Source of the DNA: an uncultured Prevotella sp.
Lineage (GTDB): Bacteria > Bacteroidota > Bacteroidia > Bacteroidales > Bacteroidaceae
Direction of reading: 5' to 3'
DNA: 11,869 bases
Assembly: GCA_900548585.1 (NCBI GenBank)
Contig: URLI01000048.1
Coordinates: 1-11,869, forward strand
Shown here: in pieces, positions 6,857 to 11,869 of the stretch
Layout: each line of letters opens with the position of its first letter
Numbering within the stretch: the first letter of the stretch is position 1
Translations under genes and position numbers: made by a program
Notes under the pieces: generated by a model
Database searches by the model: none
What the model was told of the DNA's origin: nothing
Seen by the model: only the letters and a program-made list of their open reading frames with translations

Positions 6857-8188
6857 ATGATAGACAGTTCTGTTTTTCAAAATAAGAGTGCGAAGTATGT
6901 CACGCTGGGTTGCAAGTTGAATTTCTCGGAAACTTCCACTTTCGGCCAGATGTTGCAGGAGATGGGTGTCCGTGTTGCCCGCAGGGGCGAAAGTGCGGAC
7001 ATCTGCCTGATAAACACGTGCAGCGTAACAGATGTGGCAGACCATAAATGCAGGCAGGCAATACACCGTGTGGTTAGGGAAAACCCCGGGGCTTTCATTG
7101 TCGTTACGGGTTGCTACGCTCAGTTGGAGGCTGACGAGGTGGCAGGGATTCCCGGTGTTAGTCTCGTTCTGGGGAGCAACGAGAAATCAAGTCTTGTACA
7201 GTTCCTTTCGGAGGAGTGGGGGAGCAGGCCGGAAGGCATCGTGCACCGTGTGGCGAAGACAAAGGACATCGTGTCGTTTGCCCCGTCATGCTCAAGGGGA
7301 AACCGCACGAGGTATTTCCTCAAGGTTCAGGATGGCTGTGACTATTTCTGCACATATTGCACCATACCTTTTGCGAGAGGGTTCAGCCGGAATCCTTCAA
7401 TAGACTTTCTCGTCGGGCAGGTTGAGCGTGCTGTGAGCGAGGGGGGGAAGGAAATTGTGCTCACTGGTGTGAATATAGGAGATTTCGGAAAGACAACAGG
7501 TGAGGGGTTTCTTGACCTTATCAGAGCCTTGGACGAGGTGGAGGGCGTGAGGCGTTATCGCATCAGCAGCATAGAGCCTGACCTTCTAACAGATGATATT
7601 ATTGAGTTCTGTGCCGGGAGCAAACGTTTCATGCCACATTTCCACATACCGTTGCAGAGCGGCAGCGATGATGTCCTGCGGCTTATGCACCGCCGGTACG
7701 ACACCTCCCTGTTTGAGCACAAGATTAATATTATTAAGGAATACATGCCTGACGCCTTCATCGGGGTTGATGTCATGGTTGGAACGCGCGGAGAGACGCA
7801 GGAAAGGTTTGAGGAATGCCGGCGGCTGATTGAAAGACTTGATGTAACGCAACTTCATGTATTCCCGTATTCCGAGCGTCCGGGCACGGCTGCACTGAAG
7901 ATACAGCATGTCGTGAGTGAAAAGGAGAAGAAGGCGCGGTCGAGGATTTTACTGGAGTTGTCGGAACGGAAAACACATTCTTTCTACGAAAGGTATATAG
8001 GCTCTGAGGCTGAGGTGCTTTTTGAGAAAGCGGCAAGGGGACGTTTCATGCACGGGTTCACGCGCAATTACATACGTGTGGAGCTGCCACCAAAGTTTGT
8101 GCGCGATGACCTCGACAACCAGATTGTGAGTGTCAGGCTGGGTGACTTCAACCATGACGGGTCGGCTCTGAGATGCGAGTTGATTTAA
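6857..8188 (+). CDS. mtaB: tRNA t6A37 methylthiotransferase MtaB
   Basis: Radical-SAM enzyme that adds a methylthio group to N6-threonylcarbamoyladenosine at tRNA position 37, giving ms2t6A. It has 443 residues from the ATG at 6857, which has AAGG a few bases upstream. The N-terminal UPF0004 domain supplies three auxiliary-cluster cysteines: C19 (LGCKLNFSETS), C55 (INTCSVT) and C86 (VTGCYAQ). The radical-SAM cluster motif is C161-xxx-C165-xx-C168 (DGCDYFCTYCTIPFARG). The C-terminal part is TRAM-like. The GCKLN form of the first motif and the VTDVADHKCRQAIHR stretch favour MtaB over MiaB or RimO. The glycosyltransferase gene begins 12 bases downstream. Confidence 0.94.
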   Translation: MIDSSVFQNKSAKYVTLGCKLNFSETSTFGQMLQEMGVRVARRGESADICLINTCSVTDVADHKCRQAIHRVVRENPGAFIVVTGCYAQLEADEVAGIPGVSLVLGSNEKSSLVQFLSEEWGSRPEGIVHRVAKTKDIVSFAPSCSRGNRTRYFLKVQDGCDYFCTYCTIPFARGFSRNPSIDFLVGQVERAVSEGGKEIVLTGVNIGDFGKTTGEGFLDLIRALDEVEGVRRYRISSIEPDLLTDDIIEFCAGSKRFMPHFHIPLQSGSDDVLRLMHRRYDTSLFEHKINIIKEYMPDAFIGVDVMVGTRGETQERFEECRRLIERLDVTQLHVFPYSERPGTAALKIQHVVSEKEKKARSRILLELSERKTHSFYERYIGSEAEVLFEKAARGRFMHGFTRNYIRVELPPKFVRDDLDNQIVSVRLGDFNHDGSALRCELI

Positions 8189-8200
8189 TATTGACGGATT

Positions 8201-9226
8201 ATGGATAAGGTAGCGATTGTGATATTGAATTGGAATGGCGAGAGGATGATGAGGAAATTCCTGCCATCTGTCATCGAAAACTCGCCGCAGGCAAAAATAT
8301 ATGTTGCGGACAACGCATCCACCGATGGGTCAATGGAGTTGCTGCAGACCTCTTTCCCGGAGGTTAAGACGATAGTCCTCGATCGGAACTGGGGGTTTGC
8401 AGAGGGCTACAACAAGGCGCTGCACCAAGTGGATGCGGAATATTACATACTGTTGAACAGCGACATTGATGTTCCGGCGCAATGGCTTTCCCCGATGCTG
8501 GACTTCATGGAGGCGAACAAAGACGTTGCCGCCTGTCAGCCCAAGTTGCTGTCCGAGGCCGACCACAGTTTTTTTGAGTATGCCGGGGCGTGCGGTGGGT
8601 TCATTGACAAGTACGGCTATCCGTTCTGCCGTGGACGTATATTTGATGTCGTTGAGCGTGATGAGGCACAATACGACAATCCATGTGAAGTGTTATGGGC
8701 CACCGGAGCCTGTCTTATGATACGGTCGGAAGACTATTGGCATGCCGGTGGACTTGACGGCCGTTTCTTCGCCCATAACGAGGAAATCGACCTGTGCTGG
8801 CGATTGCGCCTGATGGGGAGGAGGATATTTTGCGTTCCTGCAAGCCGCGTGTATCATGTTGGAGGCGGAACGCTGCCGCAGGGAAATCCACGCAAGACAT
8901 TCCTTAACTTCCGGAACAACCTCACCATGCTTTACAAGAACCTTCCGGAACACGAGTTGTGCAGGGTGATGCTTGTGCGGTGGGTGCTGGACTACATTGC
9001 AGCGTGGCAGACACTGATAATAAACCGTAATTTCGGGGATTTCAAGGCAATATACAAGGCGCGCCATGCGTTTATGAAATGGAGGGGGACTTTCAGAGAG
9101 GATAGAAAAAAAATAACCTCGTCTGCCAAGTTGCGGGATGTTCCGGAGCGATGCAAGTTCAGCATATTGTGGCAATATTATGTTCGTGGTCGCAGGCGAT
9201 ACTCTGATTTGAGGCAAATAAAATAA
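8201..9226 (+). CDS. Family 2 glycosyltransferase
   Basis: A GT-A fold, GT2-family sugar transferase of the WbbL/rhamnosyltransferase-like type. These enzymes transfer a sugar from a nucleotide donor onto a cell-surface glycan intermediate on the cytosolic face of the membrane. Of its 341 residues the N-terminal 220 are diagnostic: VILNWNG (7-13), DNASTDGS (37-44), the metal-binding LLNSDID (84-90), GLDGRFFAHNEEIDLCWRLRLMG (about 184-206) with the catalytic-type acidic pair, and YHVGGGT (218-224). The C-terminal 100 residues are basic and amphipathic with no clear membrane span. Donor and acceptor cannot be told. It follows mtaB by 12 bases and is probably cotranscribed; no terminator is evident after it. 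Confidence 0.9.
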   Translation: MDKVAIVILNWNGERMMRKFLPSVIENSPQAKIYVADNASTDGSMELLQTSFPEVKTIVLDRNWGFAEGYNKALHQVDAEYYILLNSDIDVPAQWLSPMLDFMEANKDVAACQPKLLSEADHSFFEYAGACGGFIDKYGYPFCRGRIFDVVERDEAQYDNPCEVLWATGACLMIRSEDYWHAGGLDGRFFAHNEEIDLCWRLRLMGRRIFCVPASRVYHVGGGTLPQGNPRKTFLNFRNNLTMLYKNLPEHELCRVMLVRWVLDYIAAWQTLIINRNFGDFKAIYKARHAFMKWRGTFREDRKKITSSAKLRDVPERCKFSILWQYYVRGRRRYSDLRQIK

Positions 9227-9258
9227 TTCTGTGTTAAACTTTTATAGACATATTACAT

Positions 9259-9272
9259 CAAATAATTATTTG
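9259..9272. repeat. 14-bp perfect AT-rich palindrome upstream of the cysteine-rich gene
   Basis: CAAATAATTATTTG is its own reverse complement and lies 20 bases before the chosen ATG at 9293. It could be an operator, but AT-rich palindromes of this length can arise by chance. No TAnnTTTG box is found nearby. Confidence 0.35.
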
Positions 9273-9292
9273 GAATATAAATGTTTTTAAGT

Positions 9293-9907
9293 ATGAAAAG
9301 AGTATTTTTGATAATGGTTGCCGCAATGGCAATGAGTTGCGCAATGGCGCAGAGTACGCAGACATGTGTTAAAAAAGAGAATTGCAAGTCCAAGTGCGAG
9401 CAGCGCAAGGAGTGTGCAAAGAAGGAATGTGCTGATGCCAAGTGTGCCAAATGCACTTGTGGCAATGGCTGCAAGAAAGCAGAAAGCAAGGCATGTGGCA
9501 GTTGCTGCAAGAAGGCAGAAGGCAAGTCATGCGGCAGTTGCTGCAAGAAGGCAGAAGGCAAGTCATGTGGCAGTTGCTGCAAGAAAGCAGAAGGCAAGTC
9601 ATGTGACAAATGTACAAAGCAGGCAAATGGTCGCATGTGTGAGACAGAGGTTATGGTGAAGAGGTTCAACCTCACTGCCGATCAGGCTGCAAAGGTGAAG
9701 GCTCTCAACGAGCAATATCCCGATCAGGCTTGCGCCGGTGTAGGTAGACACCGTGCAGGTGTGCAGGGAAAGGCATGCAGCGCAGACAAGGAGTACCAAA
9801 AGAAACAGGAGGCATACGATGCGGGTATGAGGAAAATACTGACAAAAGATCAGTATGCGTTGTATGAGCGCAGCAAGCAAATGAAGAAATGCAAGTATAG
9901 TAAATGA
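9293..9907 (+). CDS. Exported cysteine-rich repeat protein with LTxxQ (Spy/CpxP-like) C-terminus
   Basis: 204 residues from the ATG at 9293; an ATG four codons earlier (9281) is also possible. Numbers below count from 9281. A signal peptide ends at AMA before Q24. Residues 29-120 hold 21 cysteines and many lysines. Within this, residues 60-119 form five 12-residue units of pattern CGSCCKKAEGKS: a divergent first copy, three identical central copies (72-107) and a degenerate last copy. The C-terminal region (about 123-208) is cysteine-poor and mostly helical-looking, with LTADQ (131-135) and LTKDQ (187-191). These match the LTxxQ motif of Spy/CpxP-type periplasmic stress proteins and look like small Bacteroidetes exported proteins of unknown function. 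Metal binding or thiol sensing is inferred only. A strong terminator follows. Confidence 0.85.
   Translation: MKRVFLIMVAAMAMSCAMAQSTQTCVKKENCKSKCEQRKECAKKECADAKCAKCTCGNGCKKAESKACGSCCKKAEGKSCGSCCKKAEGKSCGSCCKKAEGKSCDKCTKQANGRMCETEVMVKRFNLTADQAAKVKALNEQYPDQACAGVGRHRAGVQGKACSADKEYQKKQEAYDAGMRKILTKDQYALYERSKQMKKCKYSK
9458..9637 (+). repeat. 36-bp in-frame tandem repeat, five units
   Basis: Units start at 9458, 9494, 9530, 9566 and 9602. The three central units differ from one another by only one or two bases, all synonymous (TGT/TGC and AAG/AAA). The first and last units are diverged. The array encodes the CGSCCKKAEGKS repeats. Confidence 0.92.
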
Positions 9908-9919
9908 TAGTAAGAAACA

Positions 9920-9961
9920 AGAGCCGTGGCTGTTTTTTCATTGCCACGGCTCTCTTTTTTA
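9920..9961 (+). terminator. Rho-independent-type terminator of the cysteine-rich gene
   Basis: An 11-bp perfect stem (9920-9930 with 9943-9953, core GAGCCGTGGC/GCCACGGCTC) with a 12-base loop, followed by a run of T (9955-9961). It separates this gene from the flavodoxin-like gene downstream. Confidence 0.92.
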
Positions 9962-10028
9962 TAGATATGTCTCTCGTAGCATACCGTTAAGTTACATACG
10001 GGCTGTTGGTAAAAATCGTAATTTAAGT

Positions 10029-10646
10029 ATGAGAAAAAAATTTTTGTTCGTCCTCGTTGCCTTGTTGTCTTTCCATGTCGGCATGGCTTTTGCACAGACA
10101 TCAGAGACTGGGAAACAACATCGCATACTCATTGCATATTATTCCCTTAAGGGAGAAAAGAAAACCAGACAGGGGATGATGACCCTCGAACATGGTTTCA
10201 CGGAGCAGGTTGCGATGAAAATACACAATTTAATAGGTGGGGATATGTGCCACATAGAGAACAAGACACCATATCCTGAAGCCTACGAGGAACTTAAGGA
10301 AGTGGCAAGGGAAGAGCGGAAATCCGGCAAAAGACCGGAACTGAAGCCATTGCCTGTCAACATTGACGACTATGATGTCGTGTTCCTCGGCTATCCGATA
10401 TGGTTCGGGACGTTCCCTCCGGCAATGTTCACTTTCCTGCAGCAGTACGACCTTTCCTCCAAAACCATAATTCCTTTCAGCACAAGCGGAGCCACCGTGT
10501 GGGGACATACTTTGGAAGTTCTTCACGCCCAATATCCAGGAGCAGACATATTGGAAGGCCTTGAGTTGAGGAGTTTGGAGGTAAGTGCGTCAGATGTGAA
10601 AATAAGAGAGTGGTTAGAGAGCCTTCCGGTTGCCGTTCTCGATTGA
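10029..10646 (+). CDS. Exported flavodoxin-like protein
   Basis: 205 residues with a signal peptide (MRKKFLFVLVALLSFHVGMAFA, cleavage before Q23), so the flavodoxin fold would act outside the cytoplasm, unlike classical flavodoxins. The first strand RILIAYYS (32-39) is followed by a long loop rich in lysine and glycine before HGFTEQVAMKI (55-65), instead of the compact SxTGNT phosphate loop. The rest of the fold is clear: DYDVVFLGYPIWFGTFPPAM (114-133), with the aromatic residues expected near the flavin ring, and KTIIPFSTSGATVWGHTLE (145-163). It resembles the Flavodoxin_4-type proteins that Bacteroidales often export. Redox partner and flavin occupancy are unknown. No TAnnTTTG box precedes it, and I see no convincing terminator after it. 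Confidence 0.85.
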   Translation: MRKKFLFVLVALLSFHVGMAFAQTSETGKQHRILIAYYSLKGEKKTRQGMMTLEHGFTEQVAMKIHNLIGGDMCHIENKTPYPEAYEELKEVAREERKSGKRPELKPLPVNIDDYDVVFLGYPIWFGTFPPAMFTFLQQYDLSSKTIIPFSTSGATVWGHTLEVLHAQYPGADILEGLELRSLEVSASDVKIREWLESLPVAVLD

Positions 10647-10833
10647 CATTTGACGCGAATTTGCCGCAGATGCCATCATCTGACGATAGGCATGTTGTTG
10701 CCCCCCTGTCTGTGATTAGGCAAGGAGATGGTTGACTCTACCTGGACTATTAGATTTTCCAGACCCCAAATGTCCACAATCACCAAAATGTAACTATATA
10801 TTGTAAACTAATTCATATAAATTCCGTGCAATT

Positions 10834-11826
10834 ATGAAACCATTTGCTTTATTATTTTATTTATCCATAATGATATTACCAAAGACCTCTTATGCACAAA
10901 GTATAAGCGGGCGTATTATTGATGAGTTATCACAACCATTACCATTTGCGAACATTATATTACTCTCTCAAAACGACTCTTCGTATATTCAAGGAACCGT
11001 ATCGAAAGATAATGGTATGTTCGAAATCGAAATTACGGATAAGAATTGCATACTGAAAGTGTCGAGCATAGGTTATAGGACAATTTATGCTAATATACAA
11101 TTAGGAAACATCGGAAACATTCAGATGCAACCCGAAACATATACCATGGGTGGTGTGACCGTAACAGGGCACAGACCTCAGATTAAAATATCAGATGAAG
11201 GAATGGTAGTAAACGTACAAAATTCACTACTACGTCAAGCTGGTACTGCTGATGATGTGTTATCTCAAATTCCAAGAATTTCTGGAAGCAATGGTTCTTT
11301 TAATGTGTTTGGAAAGGGCAGGCCACTTATCTATATTAATAATCGAAAAATCACCAATCCATCGGAACTCTCACAACTTAAATCATCTGACATAAAGGAT
11401 GTTGAAGTAATAACCAATCCTGGAGCACAATATGGTGGAACTGTTCAGTCGGTAATTCATATCAAAACAATTAAACAACGAGATAACGGATGGAGCTTAT
11501 CATCATATAGTTTTGTTAATATGTCTCGCAAATTTAGCCCTATGGAATCTTTCAATATAAAATATAAACATAATAATTTGGAGCTATTTGGAAATATTAG
11601 AATCCATTCTTTACACAATAAACAATATGCAGAATTTGAACAAATAATGCAAGGCGACCATTTGGTCAAAGAAATAGGCAAGGACACTATATTTAACAAT
11701 GGGGATAAGCAGTTAAGGGGACAATTTGGGGGAAGTATTGATTTTAATGAAAATAACGGGTCTATAACGGTTCATGTGGGTAATCGAGTTTTAATCCACC
11801 TGTTACGAAGTAGGCCATATACTTAA
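10834..11826 (+). CDS. Outer membrane beta-barrel (TonB-receptor-like) protein, truncated by an insertion sequence
   Basis: A signal peptide (1-21, ending SYA before Q22) is followed by a CarboxypepD_reg-like domain (about 23-100, SISGRIIDELSQPLPFANI). Next comes a plug-like region (about 107-212, with VTVTGHRP, ADDVLSQIPRISGSNGSFNVFGKGRPLIYINNR read in part, and DVEVITNPGAQY), then the first barrel strands. Intact members of this outer-membrane family usually run to about 700-800 residues; this one stops at 330. Residues up to about N308 (11757) fit the family. The last 22 codons lie opposite a transposase reading frame and appear to be read-through into an insertion sequence, so this is probably a pseudogene. 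The gene is visibly AT-richer than its neighbours (TTA, ATA and AGA codons common), which suggests transfer. No susD-type partner is visible. Confidence 0.85.
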   Translation: MKPFALLFYLSIMILPKTSYAQSISGRIIDELSQPLPFANIILLSQNDSSYIQGTVSKDNGMFEIEITDKNCILKVSSIGYRTIYANIQLGNIGNIQMQPETYTMGGVTVTGHRPQIKISDEGMVVNVQNSLLRQAGTADDVLSQIPRISGSNGSFNVFGKGRPLIYINNRKITNPSELSQLKSSDIKDVEVITNPGAQYGGTVQSVIHIKTIKQRDNGWSLSSYSFVNMSRKFSPMESFNIKYKHNNLELFGNIRIHSLHNKQYAEFEQIMQGDHLVKEIGKDTIFNNGDKQLRGQFGGSIDFNENNGSITVHVGNRVLIHLLRSRPYT

Positions 11827-11869
11827 AGTTTTCTGTATTGACAAATCCTCTTGCCCTCTTTTTAGCGAG
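11758..11869. mobile_element. Right-edge end of an insertion sequence (partial)
   Basis: The boundary is placed where the outer-membrane protein stops resembling its family, at GGGTCTATAACGG. It is immediately followed by a minus-strand transposase C-terminus whose stop codon lies at 11762-11764. Only one end is in the window, so the terminal inverted repeat and target-site duplication cannot be confirmed, and the exact boundary may be a few bases off. Confidence 0.6.
11762..11869 (-). CDS. Transposase, C-terminal fragment (ISL3-like), runs off the window
   Basis: The last 35 codons plus a TAG stop are open from the window edge. The peptide contains KKRARGFVNTENF and then a hydrophobic stretch and FVTGGLKLDYPHEPL. 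The pattern A-R-G-F, N-F, then G-x-L-x-L-x-x-P is what I would expect at the C-terminus of ISL3-family DDE transposases; another family is possible. It lies opposite to the interrupted outer-membrane gene. Confidence 0.6.
   Translation of the reverse strand, partial: LAKKRARGFVNTENFKYMAYFVTGGLKLDYPHEPL

Noticed and set aside
9458..9637. Regularly spaced repeats resembling a CRISPR array
   Set aside because: The units are directly adjacent with no unique spacers, are in frame, and encode a protein repeat.
9253..9675. Minus-strand 140-codon open frame with repeated HDLPSAFLQQLP-like peptide
   Set aside because: It is the antisense shadow of the plus-strand cysteine-repeat gene, which has a signal peptide and terminator in the correct orientation.
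10670..10735. Short 21-codon frame after the flavodoxin-like gene
   Set aside because: Too short, no recognisable family, no promoter; likely chance.

Overview
The window looks like chromosomal DNA of a Bacteroidales bacterium (Prevotella/Bacteroides type). Three things point there. First, the proteins: a short primary-type sigma factor of about 290 residues, a six-domain ribosomal S1, MtaB, and CarboxypepD_reg-like/plug outer-membrane proteins. Second, at least six genes are preceded by the Bacteroidetes -7 element TAnnTTTG, each time followed by CA. Third, start sites mostly lack a strong Shine-Dalgarno sequence; rpsA has none.

Layout. Positions 1-1915 hold mscL (minus) and gapA (plus), transcribed divergently from back-to-back -7 boxes, each closed by a clear hairpin terminator. 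Next comes a GufA-like ZIP metal transporter (plus), convergent with an RpoD-type sigma factor (minus). A gene-poor stretch of about 570 bases follows, then rpsA (minus) with its terminator, then a 57-residue lipoprotein (minus) with its own terminator. From 6857 the genes run on the plus strand: mtaB and a family 2 glycosyltransferase 12 bases apart (likely one operon), an exported cysteine-rich repeat protein with a strong terminator, and an exported flavodoxin-like protein. The last gene is an AT-rich outer-membrane beta-barrel protein that is cut off near 11757 by what looks like the end of an insertion sequence; the last 36 codons of a minus-strand transposase fill the window's right edge.

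The left 9 kb is mostly core housekeeping: glycolysis, osmotic safety valve, transcription, translation and tRNA modification. The right 2.6 kb is accessory and envelope-directed: three consecutive genes carry export signals, and none has a recognisable TAnnTTTG promoter. The most unusual item is the cysteine-rich exported protein at 9293-9907. It carries five 12-residue repeats, three of them identical in protein and nearly identical in DNA, joined to a C-terminal region with two LTxxQ motifs like those of the Spy/CpxP periplasmic stress proteins. A metal- or thiol-stress role is an inference. No CRISPR array, tRNA or rRNA was recognised.
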